Made by a program: the position numbers and the translations under genes. DNA of 64,000 nt, taken from NCBI RefSeq assembly GCF_034676705.1, contig NZ_JAUCBS010000013.1, positions 3,291,848 through 3,355,847 on the forward strand, read 5' to 3'. Below the pieces are notes generated by a model. That model ran no database searches and was not told the origin of the DNA. It worked only from the letters and a program-made list of their open reading frames with translations. This document shows, in pieces, positions 52,709 through 60,144 of this stretch. The DNA comes from Gemmobacter sp. (GTDB lineage Bacteria > Pseudomonadota > Alphaproteobacteria > Rhodobacterales > Rhodobacteraceae). Each line of letters begins with the position of its first letter. Within the stretch, counting starts at the first letter, position 1.

Positions 52709-53305
52709 TCACGCCTCCTGCCGCAGGCGGTTCCAGAGCGGCGAGAGCTTCTTGCGGATCACGCTGTCGCTCGGGCTGCTCTTTCCATCCGATTGGTCTA
52801 GGAACCAATTCGACATGACCTCCGTGAATTCCTTCAAGGTCGGCGGAACGCCATGCTCATGAACCCAGAGCGCGACCGCGCGCCAGAACTCGTCCCAATC
52901 AAATTTCGGCTCCGGTCCCTTCCCTCCGTGCGGCTTGCCAAAGATTTCCCGCTCGACCTCAAAGCGATGGACCTCGTCGGCGAGGATCAACAAGTCGTCC
53001 ATCGAGACGATCACCCCTCCGGCAGGTTCGGTGATCATCATCCACTCGTCCTTGCCCTGCGCGCGGATCCTGCGCACCGGCATTTCCCTTGGGCCTGTTC
53101 CGGACCTCCGGAACATCGGCAGTATGTCGGCGACCGAGATGGCCACCAGTCCCGCAGCAGGTTCCCCCCCGCAATCCACCGGCGCGATTCCGGTAACAAT
53201 CTCCAGCTGCCCCTGGTGGGCCCACCCTGCGATGTCCGCAGGCGCGTACCCCCACCGGGCAGCGGCCTCGGTCATCGTAAAGAAGACCCTCGGCAGCACA
53301 CCCAT
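52709..53305 (-). CDS. conserved prophage regulator-region protein, unknown function
   Basis: 198 aa, homologous to 13091-13684 of prophage A. The N-terminal TMTEAAARWGYAPADIAGWAHQGQLEIVTG looks like an HTH; the C-terminus has DSVIRKKLSPLWNRLR. It lies on the minus strand opposite the early operon, next to the integrase gene. Its stop codon overlaps the ribosome site of the 26-aa gene, coupling the two. Confidence 0.6.
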   Translation of the reverse strand: MGVLPRVFFTMTEAAARWGYAPADIAGWAHQGQLEIVTGIAPVDCGGEPAAGLVAISVADILPMFRRSGTGPREMPVRRIRAQGKDEWMMITEPAGGVIVSMDDLLILADEVHRFEVEREIFGKPHGGKGPEPKFDWDEFWRAVALWVHEHGVPPTLKEFTEVMSNWFLDQSDGKSSPSDSVIRKKLSPLWNRLRQEA

Positions 53306-53410
53306 GCTCGTACCTCCATTCCATTTTTCAAAGCGGTGCCCGCCGCTGCCCAGAGGGCGCGGAAAGGTTCACCAAATCAGCAGTTTGGAGCTAGGCGGCG
53401 ACTTTGCCCG

Positions 53411-53632
53411 TCAGGACTTGCCGCGAACTTCGGTTAGGAGCAATTCAATCACTCCGCGCCGATCCGCGAGCAGGACGATCAGGTCGCGCCACACTCCGTC
53501 GGGGACTTTGCCGGTCTGGATCCAGCGTCGCAGCGACCGATCATCAACCTTGAGATCGCCAGCCAACGCCACCTTCCAGCTTTGCCCGTAGAGCGCCTCG
53601 CCAATTGCGGCGAGGAGCGTCCTGTCATCCAT
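53411..53632 (-). CDS. small HTH regulator (repressor candidate)
   Basis: 73 aa from the ATG at 53632. DDRTLLAAIGEALYGQSWKVALAGDLKVDDRSLRRWIQTGKVPDGVW contains a helix-turn-helix like that of small phage repressors. It faces the early operon across a 260-bp divergent region with a palindrome (53746-53767). Prophage A has no obvious counterpart, so the two prophages may have different immunity. Confidence 0.6.
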   Translation of the reverse strand: MDDRTLLAAIGEALYGQSWKVALAGDLKVDDRSLRRWIQTGKVPDGVWRDLIVLLADRRGVIELLLTEVRGKS

Positions 53633-53745
53633 GGTCAGTCTTTCTCTGGTGATTTCATCTCTGCGGTCCTTCTGCCTGCTCAAGCCCGGACGATTCCGTG
53701 GCTGGTGCGCTAACCATTTCCTCGAAAACGGAATGCGATCAACTG

Positions 53746-53767
53746 GTTAATCGCCGTCGGCGTTAAC
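53746..53767. promoter_or_regulatory. candidate operator palindrome
   Basis: An inverted repeat of GTTAA + CGCCG against CGGCG + TTAAC with a one-base offset, in the divergent region between the HTH gene and the early operon. GCTAACC at 53708 repeats the half-site. A typical position for a repressor site. Confidence 0.45.
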
Positions 53768-53796
53768 TATTTGGAACAGCGGCGCGGGCCTTTAGG

Positions 53797-53830
53797 TTCC
53801 CGCGCCTCTCCGCGCCTCGGTGCCGCTGCC
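53797..53830 (+). repeat. leader repeat copy 2 (prophage B)
   Basis: Second copy of the GC-rich leader element; it starts 97 bases before the early HTH gene ATG at 53894. 26 consecutive bases equal copy 1. Confidence 0.55.
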
Positions 53831-53893
53831 CTTCACCGCGTTTGATGCCCTCCGACCGCTGCCCGCGCTGGGCGGCGCAACGGAGGACAGTGC

Positions 53894-54139
53894 ATGGCGG
53901 AAACGGAAGGCCCCTCCCCCGACGCGGCAAAGCCGGGGCTCTTGGAAGACTGGATCAGCAGAGCTGAGCTCGGTCAGGAGCTCGGGCTGTCGGTCGACAC
54001 CCTCGCGCGCTGGGAAACCCGGCGCATCGGACCGGCCTGCGTGCGGATCGGCCGGAAGGTGCTCTATCGCCGTGGCGCGGTCCAGGAATGGCTGCGCGAG
54101 CAGGAGCGGCCGCGCGTCGGATCGGGTGGCCGCAAATGA
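53894..54139 (+). CDS. small HTH DNA-binding protein (excisionase-like)
   Basis: 81 aa; GGAGGA precedes the ATG. WISRAELGQELGLSVDTLARWETRRIGPACVRIGRKVLYRR is the same MerR-type winged helix as in the prophage A protein at 14000. First gene of a long plus-strand early operon in which nearly every start overlaps the previous stop. Confidence 0.75.
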   Translation: MAETEGPSPDAAKPGLLEDWISRAELGQELGLSVDTLARWETRRIGPACVRIGRKVLYRRGAVQEWLREQERPRVGSGGRK

Positions 54140-54429
54140 GCGCCCAGGTGATCCGCTTCCCCAGCATGACGGTCGCGGACGCGCGGCAGATCATCGCCAA
54201 CCCCGACATGCACGACGACGCTTCTGTCCTCGACGCGTGCGAGTTCCTGCAGGCCTACGGCGACTGGATGGACCACGAGCGCGCGAAGGCGCTGCACGCC
54301 GCCATCGTTCGTGACGCCGTCGCCGACCTTAACCGCAAGGGGCGCATCCGGCGCTGGCTGGGCGACCTGTTCGGCGCGGTCTGCCTGTTCGGCATCCTCT
54401 ACCTCTTCCTGCTTTTCACCCCCGGCTGA
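54136..54429 (+). CDS. small phage protein with C-terminal membrane helix
   Basis: 97 aa from the ATG at 54136 (ATGA overlap). A soluble ~70-residue helical part (ADARQIIANPDMHDDASVLDACEF) and one C-terminal helix (LFGAVCLFGILYLFLLF) similar to the 26-aa protein at 52626. No family recognised. Confidence 0.55.
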   Translation: MSAQVIRFPSMTVADARQIIANPDMHDDASVLDACEFLQAYGDWMDHERAKALHAAIVRDAVADLNRKGRIRRWLGDLFGAVCLFGILYLFLLFTPG

Positions 54430-54440
54430 TGGAGACGCGC

Positions 54441-54773
54441 ATGGCACGCGACGAACTTTCCTTTCTCGAATTCCTGCAGAGCTTCCGACGCGGCGAGCTG
54501 ATCTCCGAAGCCGACGAACAGTTCGGCGAGCTGATGGAGGCCATCCGGCGCACGGGCGGCAAGGGCGAGATCACGATCAAGCTGCCCTTCAAGGTCAACG
54601 AGGCCGGGCAGATCGAGTGCGTCCCGCAGCTGTCCTGCAAGAAGCCTCGGAAGCCGCTCGGCACCGGCATCTACTACGTGACCGACGAAGGGCGCCTGAC
54701 CCGTCGCGATCCCTCCCAGGAAGACCTCTTTGACGAGCTCGAGGCCCGGCGCGAGCGCGCGGACCTTCAGTAA
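54441..54773 (+). CDS. unknown early phage protein
   Basis: 110 aa from the ATG at 54441 (GGAG six bases upstream; an ATG at 54429 overlaps the previous stop). It starts MARDELSFLEFLQSFRRGEL and has a beta-rich middle (GKGEITIKLPFKVNEAGQIE) and an acidic end. It precedes the DUF2303 gene, as in many phages where this pair is conserved. Function unknown. Confidence 0.55.
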   Translation: MARDELSFLEFLQSFRRGELISEADEQFGELMEAIRRTGGKGEITIKLPFKVNEAGQIECVPQLSCKKPRKPLGTGIYYVTDEGRLTRRDPSQEDLFDELEARRERADLQ

Positions 54774-54796
54774 CCCCATCCCCGAAAGGACAGCAA

Positions 54797-55660
54797 ATGG
54801 CTACGAAACTCCCGCCGCAGGCCAGCACCAGCGCGCACGTCGAAGCACATCCGGAAAGCGCGCTGGACGCCGCCATCAAGGCGGCACGGCTGGCTTCCCC
54901 GGTGATCGAGGGGCCGCATGGCGCGCGCCACATCCTCGTGCCCGAGGGCTTCCGCCTCGAGGCCGCCCACGACCCGCACGCGCTGCCTCCGCACATCATC
55001 AAAACGGCGGTGGTTGTCGACCAGCGCGCGTCCCTCTCGGCCTACGTGAACCGCTTCTCGGACGCTCGGTCCGTCCTGATCGCGGATTACGACGCAGGCA
55101 GCATCAAGGCGGTTCTCGACTGGCACTTCGACAATGCCGTGGTCGACGGAGAAAGCCTCGATCCGCAGCCGCGCGAGCACACCTGCACGCTGAAGCTTCG
55201 CCCGTCAGAGGAATTCAAGCGCTGGGCGGAGATGGAGAACTCCTTCCACGGGCAGGCGGAATTTGCCGCGTTCCTCGAGGAAAACGCGGTCGACGTGATC
55301 GATCCAGAGCCTGCGGTCCTGATCGAGATCAGCCGGGATCTGGAAGGCACGCAGGGCGTGACCTTCAAGAGCTCGACGCGGCTCGAGAACGGTGACCGGT
55401 CCTTCGTCTACGAGACCGAAACCCGCGCCAAGGGCGACATCAAGGTGCCGCGCGAGTTCGTGCTCTCGATCCCGCTCTACGAGGGCGAAGAGCCGGTGCC
55501 TCTGCGCTGTGCCTTCCGGTGGCGGATCAACGGCGGGCAGCTTCAGATGGGCTTCATCTGGCGCCGGGTGGAGTACCAGCGCCGGGCGCACTTCATGCAG
55601 ATCGCTGTCGCCGCTGCGGAAGAGACCGGGCGGCCGGTGTTCTTCGGGAGGGCGTCGTGA
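54797..55660 (+). CDS. DUF2303 family protein
   Basis: 287 aa. The segments FRLEAAHDPHALPPHIIKTAVVVDQRASLSAYVNRF, then LIADYDAGSIKAVLDWHF and FSIPLY-like FVLSIPLYEGEEPVPLRCAFRWRI, are DUF2303 (YfdQ-like) features; members sit in phage early regions beside recombination genes. Role unproven. Confidence 0.75.
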   Translation: MATKLPPQASTSAHVEAHPESALDAAIKAARLASPVIEGPHGARHILVPEGFRLEAAHDPHALPPHIIKTAVVVDQRASLSAYVNRFSDARSVLIADYDAGSIKAVLDWHFDNAVVDGESLDPQPREHTCTLKLRPSEEFKRWAEMENSFHGQAEFAAFLEENAVDVIDPEPAVLIEISRDLEGTQGVTFKSSTRLENGDRSFVYETETRAKGDIKVPREFVLSIPLYEGEEPVPLRCAFRWRINGGQLQMGFIWRRVEYQRRAHFMQIAVAAAEETGRPVFFGRAS

Positions 55661-56070
55661 TGCTCGACCTGAAGCAAAGCTATCTGGTCCCGTTCAACCC
55701 GCACGACACCGGCGAACCGTTCGGCTTCATGCGCGCCAACATTTCTGGCCGCGACCAATGGTGGCTGGTGCAGGTCTGGGCCGAGGACAACGAGGACGAG
55801 AGCATTATGGTCCGGTTCCTCGAGCAGGACGGACCGGACAACGAGCTGGTCGACTTCGCCGACAACTACGCCGGGCGCCCATGGTACCCGATCCCGTGGA
55901 TCAGCGACGAAATCCCCAAGCGGTTCGCTCCTTCCTTCCGCTTGTCGCTCGAAATGCCGGGCGGGAAACGGATCGCCCACGAATGGGGCCCCGACCCGAT
56001 CGGCGAAAGCGGCCGAAAGACCATCGACCGGATGATCGAGAAAGCCTGCGAGGGCTTTGTCGATGGCTGA
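55660..56070 (+). CDS. unknown early phage protein
   Basis: 136 aa from the ATG at 55660 (overlaps the DUF2303 stop; a GTG at 55657 is also possible). Aromatic-rich with RDQWWLVQVWAEDNEDESIM and RPWYPIPWISDEIP. No family recognised. It overlaps the next gene by 8 bases. Confidence 0.5.
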   Translation: MLDLKQSYLVPFNPHDTGEPFGFMRANISGRDQWWLVQVWAEDNEDESIMVRFLEQDGPDNELVDFADNYAGRPWYPIPWISDEIPKRFAPSFRLSLEMPGGKRIAHEWGPDPIGESGRKTIDRMIEKACEGFVDG

Positions 56071-56272
56071 TCGAGCACCACAGATTGTGGCCTCCGGACG
56101 CTTCGGCGTCCGGGAGCTTATCGAGGAAGCCCAGCGCGAAGCGTTCATGCGCCGTCGCGTCTATCCCAACCAAGTGCGCGCTGGCCGGCTGTCGCAAGAA
56201 GATGCGGATCGCCGCATCGACCTGATGGAAGCGATCGTCACCCGGCTGACGCGCACCGCTGGCGTGGAGTGA
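56063..56272 (+). CDS. small conserved early phage protein
   Basis: 69 aa from the ATG at 56063. Homologous to 14256-14462 of prophage A, with the same GRF-V--LI-EAQRE start and LMEAIV-RLT end. In A it is fused by ATGA to the initiator gene; here six genes separate the two. Function unknown. Confidence 0.65.
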   Translation: MADRAPQIVASGRFGVRELIEEAQREAFMRRRVYPNQVRAGRLSQEDADRRIDLMEAIVTRLTRTAGVE

Positions 56273-56277
56273 TCGCC

Positions 56278-56496
56278 ATGCGGCAGTACGACAACGTCGA
56301 GGACGACGGCTTCATCACAGTGGTCGGGCTCACCCGAAAGCCGGAAGTCCCGGTCGACCAGCGGTGCGCTGATTGCCACCAGCCCATCGCGCCCGACGGA
56401 TCGGGGCACCTGTCGTGGTGCCCGTTCTTCGGCGATACGGATTGCCCGCGCCTGCTCTCCCGCGCCCGCCATCCGGCGGCGAGCATCGGGGAGTGA
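56278..56496 (+). CDS. small putative zinc-binding protein
   Basis: 72 aa. CADCHQPI and WCPFFGDTDCP give four Cys in a zinc-ribbon-like spacing, plus a His. No family recognised. It sits five bases after the preceding gene and three before the methylase-like gene. Confidence 0.5.
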   Translation: MRQYDNVEDDGFITVVGLTRKPEVPVDQRCADCHQPIAPDGSGHLSWCPFFGDTDCPRLLSRARHPAASIGE

Positions 56497-56499
56497 ACG

Positions 56500-57243
56500 A
56501 TGACGCAGAACCGTTCCACCGCCGTCATGCAGAGGCGCGTCGAATCCCGGCAGAGCCTCGATGATTTTCCGACGCCACCATGGGCAACCCGGGCGCTGAT
56601 CGAGGAAGTGATCGGCCCGCGGCTTTCAGGAGCCGATTGGTCGGCTGATCGCATTCCTGCCGAACATCGGTCTCAGAACGTCTGGGAGCCTGCCTGCGGG
56701 CGCGGGCACATGGCGGCAACGCTGGCCGAGTACTTCTTCGCCGTACACGCATCGGACGTCGCTGATTACAGCGGAGAGGAGGCCCGCACAGCCGAATACC
56801 ACGGCCAGACGCGAGTGGCGGATTTCCTCGGCCTCGACGCCGTGCCGCCGCGCATCGAGAAACAGGGCGTCGACTGGATCATCACCAATCCGCCGTTCAA
56901 GCTGGCGCCAGAGTTCATTCGGCGCGCCATCGCGCTGCAGCCGCGCAAGGGCGTGGCGATGCTGACGCGCCTTGCATTCCTTGAGGGCGTGGATCGCCAC
57001 GGCCGCCTGTTCCTGCCTCACCCGCCGACCTTCGTCGCGCAGTTCGCCGAGCGAGTGCCGATGGTGAAGGGACGCCTCACCGCGACCGGCTCGACGGCGA
57101 CAGCCTACTGCTGGCTGGTCTGGGATACTCGGCCGATCCCGCCCGGCTGGTCGCGGACGCCGCCGCAACTCATCTGGATCCCGCCCTGCCGCAAACGCCT
57201 CGAGCGCAAGACCGACTATCCGGAGGCGCGCGATGCACGCTGA
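56500..57243 (+). CDS. class I methyltransferase-like protein (N6-adenine type)
   Basis: 247 aa. VWEPACGRGHMAATLAEYF is SAM motif I (about 65) and WIITNPPFKLAPEFI the catalytic NPPF (about 128). DFPTPPWATRAL near the start is typical of phage versions. It probably methylates adenine, though similar proteins can be inactive. It overlaps the next gene by 11 bases. Confidence 0.75.
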   Translation: MTQNRSTAVMQRRVESRQSLDDFPTPPWATRALIEEVIGPRLSGADWSADRIPAEHRSQNVWEPACGRGHMAATLAEYFFAVHASDVADYSGEEARTAEYHGQTRVADFLGLDAVPPRIEKQGVDWIITNPPFKLAPEFIRRAIALQPRKGVAMLTRLAFLEGVDRHGRLFLPHPPTFVAQFAERVPMVKGRLTATGSTATAYCWLVWDTRPIPPGWSRTPPQLIWIPPCRKRLERKTDYPEARDAR

Positions 57244-57808
57244 ACCGACCCGCATCCTGCCCATCAGCTTTTCCGGACCGATGGTTCTCGCCCTGCAGGA
57301 TCGCTGCAAGACCGTCACGCGCAGGCTGTCGTCCTCGCCACTGGCCCGCCTGCAGCCGGGCGACCTGCTCTGGGTGAGAGAGGCGATCCGCATTTCCGGG
57401 ATCAACGTCACGCCCGGACGGCTGGTCTTTTCCTATGAGGCCGACGGGCGGGAGCGCGAGGTCCCCTGGCCCAAGCGTCTGGCCAAGCCTTTGCCTGGTC
57501 CGCGCATCCCCCGCTTCATGCCGCGCGAAATCTCGCGCCTGACGCTCCGCGTCATTCATGTGCATACCGAGCTGCTGCAGCAGATCGAGGACCGCGAGTG
57601 CTACGACGAGGGCATCGGCGCCACGCAGCACCTTGATGCGTCTGGTGGCGACCCGCGGCGCGCGTTCTCGGTGCTTTGGGACGAGCTGCACGACAAGCCC
57701 GGCGAGCGCTGGGCGGATAACCCGGAAGTGGTGGCGATCCGCTTTGCCTGCATGCGGCAGGGCGTCGACGCGCTTATCCCCGGCCTCGGCCACGGAGGCG
57801 TCCGGTGA
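57233..57808 (+). CDS. ASCH-like phage protein
   Basis: 191 aa. ILPISFSGPMVLALQDRCKTVTRR is the conserved start of phage ASCH-type (PUA-like) proteins, which are thought to bind RNA or DNA. GDLLWVREA follows in the usual place. GGAGG precedes the ATG inside the methylase gene, and the end overlaps the next gene by ATGA. Confidence 0.6.
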   Translation: MHAEPTRILPISFSGPMVLALQDRCKTVTRRLSSSPLARLQPGDLLWVREAIRISGINVTPGRLVFSYEADGREREVPWPKRLAKPLPGPRIPRFMPREISRLTLRVIHVHTELLQQIEDRECYDEGIGATQHLDASGGDPRRAFSVLWDELHDKPGERWADNPEVVAIRFACMRQGVDALIPGLGHGGVR

Positions 57809-58185
57809 AGAAGCGCGGCACGCCGGAGGCGGACATTCAGAGAGCCATCGTGAGCCTCCTGCGGGCGGTTCTGCCAAAGGGCTCGATCGTGCACCACGCA
57901 GCCAACGAGATCGCGTCTGGCGGGCGCGCTGGGCACGTGCGCCAAGCCATTCTTGTCGGCATGGGCGTTCACCCGGGCTTCGCCGATCTGGTGGTGCTCT
58001 CGCAGGGCAAGGTGATGTTCCTCGAGGTGAAGAGCAGCACCGGGCGCTTGCGCCCAGCGCAGGAGGAATTCCGCGATGCGGTGACCCAGCAAGGCTTTTG
58101 CTGGGCGCTCGTCCGGTCGGTGGACGACGCGGTCAGGGCACTGCGCGCGCATGGCTTCGCGACACGGATCGCTGGGACGCCATGA
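57805..58185 (+). CDS. VRR-NUC domain nuclease
   Basis: 126 aa. HPGFADLVVLSQGKVMFLEVKSSTGRLRPAQ carries the D...ExK catalytic set of the VRR-NUC branch of the PD-(D/E)xK superfamily. Such phage nucleases are thought to process replication or recombination intermediates. Overlaps both neighbours by ATGA. Confidence 0.85.
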   Translation: MKKRGTPEADIQRAIVSLLRAVLPKGSIVHHAANEIASGGRAGHVRQAILVGMGVHPGFADLVVLSQGKVMFLEVKSSTGRLRPAQEEFRDAVTQQGFCWALVRSVDDAVRALRAHGFATRIAGTP

Positions 58186-58460
58186 GTGCGGCGTTCATCG
58201 AGGCGCACCGAAAGCGGCGCAAGTTCACCACGGACGAGCTGCGGGCGCAGGAGCGGCCTTCTCGCGGCTGGCCGCCAGGGTGGGCGCAGGCTGACGCCAA
58301 GCACCCTCTACGGCGCGCTGCGGCGGGCTGCGATGCGTGCCGATTTTTTCGACCGAACCGGAGGCGCGGCGCCGAGGCTTCCCGCGCCGTTCCGCGCCTA
58401 CGTGCCGCTTCCCAGCTCGATGGAACGTCCCCCGAACTTCGAGAGGGGACCTTCCAATGA
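58182..58460 (+). CDS. small basic protein upstream of initiator
   Basis: 92 aa. IEAHRKRRKFTTDELRAQE is a basic helix, and CDACRFF may bind metal. Both ends overlap neighbours (ATGA), which supports it. The last 30 codons run through leader repeat copy 3, so its true C-terminus is poorly constrained. No family recognised. Confidence 0.45.
   Translation: MSAAFIEAHRKRRKFTTDELRAQERPSRGWPPGWAQADAKHPLRRAAAGCDACRFFRPNRRRGAEASRAVPRLRAASQLDGTSPELREGTFQ
58379..58412 (+). repeat. leader repeat copy 3 (prophage B)
   Basis: Differs from copy 2 at five of 34 positions. It lies 45 bases before the initiator ATG and inside the 3' end of the preceding frame. Confidence 0.5.
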
Positions 58461-59320
58461 GCCACAAGGCCACGAACTGGGCATTTCAGCAGCGCGGATT
58501 GAAGCCCGCCACATGGCGCGTTCTCGTCATGCTGGCCGATCGCCACAACCCGGACAACGGCTGCTTTCCATCGCAGCAGCAGCTCGCCGTCGACGCTGAA
58601 ATGTCGGTGTCGTCGCTGAACGATCACCTCGCCAAACTCGAGGAAATCGGGCTCATCAGGCGGGTTCGGCGGATCAACCCCGACACCCGAAAGCAAATGT
58701 CAACCCGCTATATTTTTGGGTTCGAGCCGGACTTTCCACAAGACCCGACTCCGAAAATCGGAGACGGAAAAGGGCCGGAGCCGTCTCCGAAAAATGGCGA
58801 ATCCCGTCTCCGAAATTCGGAGACTAACCTTGTAAGAGAACCTGTAATTACTACGCAGCGCAGTCGCGCCGCCAGCGATGCCGAGGCCGAGTGCCTGGCA
58901 GCCTGCGGTCCGGGACTGAGCGAATCGGCGCGAAAGCAGATCGTGTCGACGGGACACGTGATTGAGGGATGGCTCGAGGCCGGTCTGAACATCCAGACCG
59001 ACGTGATCCCGGTCCTTCGGGAGCGCACCGCAACCGAACGCAGAAGCCCGATCCGAACGTGGGATTACTTCACGGATGCGATCCGGCACGCCCATGCCCA
59101 GCGCAGGCGCCAAGCCGAAAGGTCGAAAATCGCTGAGAACAGCGATGCGCTATCCGCAGCCGTCGCGCCCAATGCCGATGCGCAGCTCCGAAGGCTGGCG
59201 GATTGGATCAACTCCGGCGCGCACGTCCCGACCAGCGTGATCACCAACACAAAGCGCGACGCGCTGCTGGCGGCCGGGCTCGTCACGCACGAACGCCTGC
59301 GGCAACTGCAAATCTACTGA
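58457..59320 (+). CDS. replication initiator-like winged-helix protein with internal origin
   Basis: 287 aa from the ATG at 58457. HTH_36-type domain: WAFQQRGLKPATWRVLVML ... CFPSQQQLAVDAEMSVSSLNDHLAKLEEIGLIRR. The linker at about residues 95-130 is encoded by the iteron DNA. The C-terminus (RLRQLQIY) matches that of prophage A. The HTH recognition region differs from that of A (MSVSSLNDHL against ISRASLNTHL), in line with different iterons. Confidence 0.8.
   Translation: MSHKATNWAFQQRGLKPATWRVLVMLADRHNPDNGCFPSQQQLAVDAEMSVSSLNDHLAKLEEIGLIRRVRRINPDTRKQMSTRYIFGFEPDFPQDPTPKIGDGKGPEPSPKNGESRLRNSETNLVREPVITTQRSRAASDAEAECLAACGPGLSESARKQIVSTGHVIEGWLEAGLNIQTDVIPVLRERTATERRSPIRTWDYFTDAIRHAHAQRRRQAERSKIAENSDALSAAVAPNADAQLRRLADWINSGAHVPTSVITNTKRDALLAAGLVTHERLRQLQIY
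58749..58857. other. candidate replication origin of prophage B
   Basis: CTCCGA-NNN-TCGGAG at 58749-58763, a half-site GTCTCCGA at 58783-58790, and GTCTCCGAAATTCGGAGAC at 58806-58824, then an AT-rich stretch (58825-58857, TGTAAGAGAACC and TGTAATTACTAC). Half-site distances (36 and 23 bp) equal those of prophage A. Confidence 0.7.
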
Positions 59321-59334
59321 ACGAGGGATCAGCC

Positions 59335-59805
59335 ATGGAATTCACACCACGCATCATCGAGGACCGCATGGAGGAGGCAGCCATCACGCTGCGTCGCCTG
59401 CCCAACCCGCCCGGCTCTGGCCCGAAGGGATACGGCCATTCGTGGCCGGAGTACGTGCACGACGCCAAGCACGCCTACGGCTACCACGAAGCTCGGATCC
59501 GGGTGATCCCGAACGCGGGTGAAATCCAGCGCATGGACGAGTGCATCGACTGGCTGCGCTTCATCGGTCCCGAGGACGCACGGATCGTCTGGCTGCGCGC
59601 CGAGGGCTGGCGCTGGCGGCAGGTTTGCATCCAAGCGGGATGCGTTCGGCAGACCGCGTGGCGGCGGTGGGTGGCGTCCCTGCAAACCATCGCCAACCAC
59701 CTGAACAAACAGGATAAATCAACGCGGCGCGCGGCGGCGACGAAAAAGGCTGCGGATGAACGCGCCGCGAACCCGCGCGAGAACGGTTCCGAGACGTTGC
59801 TTTGA
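59335..59805 (+). CDS. DUF6362-like phage protein
   Basis: 156 aa. Counterpart of 15409-15930: EDRMEEAA, GYGHSWPEYVHDAKHAYGY, EDARIVWLRAEGWRWRQVC. WRQVCIQAGCVRQTAWRRW is a helix-turn-helix. ATG start here, against TTG in A. Basic, variable tail. Confidence 0.7.
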   Translation: MEFTPRIIEDRMEEAAITLRRLPNPPGSGPKGYGHSWPEYVHDAKHAYGYHEARIRVIPNAGEIQRMDECIDWLRFIGPEDARIVWLRAEGWRWRQVCIQAGCVRQTAWRRWVASLQTIANHLNKQDKSTRRAAATKKAADERAANPRENGSETLL

Positions 59806-60144
59806 CGGCGCAGGGCGTCGAACTTCTGGCGCGACAGAACGCGGCTTTTTGGTGCATCTTCACGATAGACTGGCGACAGGTGGTTCTCACGGGCCCCTCC
59901 CCCGCCCCAGCCCCCCCCCCGGCCTTGGTTCCCCCCTGAAAGGGAACGTATGCGGGGGGCGGAAGCGCGGTAAGTCTCTAGCGACAAAGGATTTTTCTGG
60001 GTTTCCGGGGTGGGTTTCCACCTTTGGGTTTCCGGGTTTCCACCGCTTGAAAATCTTCCTGTTGGACGGCCGCCTGTAGAGCCTGCCACCACTCAAGGCC
60101 CGGTGCTTCACCAAGCATCGGGCCTCTTTTCTTGGAGTTCGCCC
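59806..60144. other. gene-free gap with conserved 15-mer, C-tract and four direct repeats
   Basis: A C-rich stretch (about 59905-59935) is followed by ACGTATGCGGGGGGC at 59946-59960 and four GGGTTTCC repeats at 59999, 60012, 60026 and 60034. The spacing matches the prophage A element (16049-16143). Confidence 0.6.
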
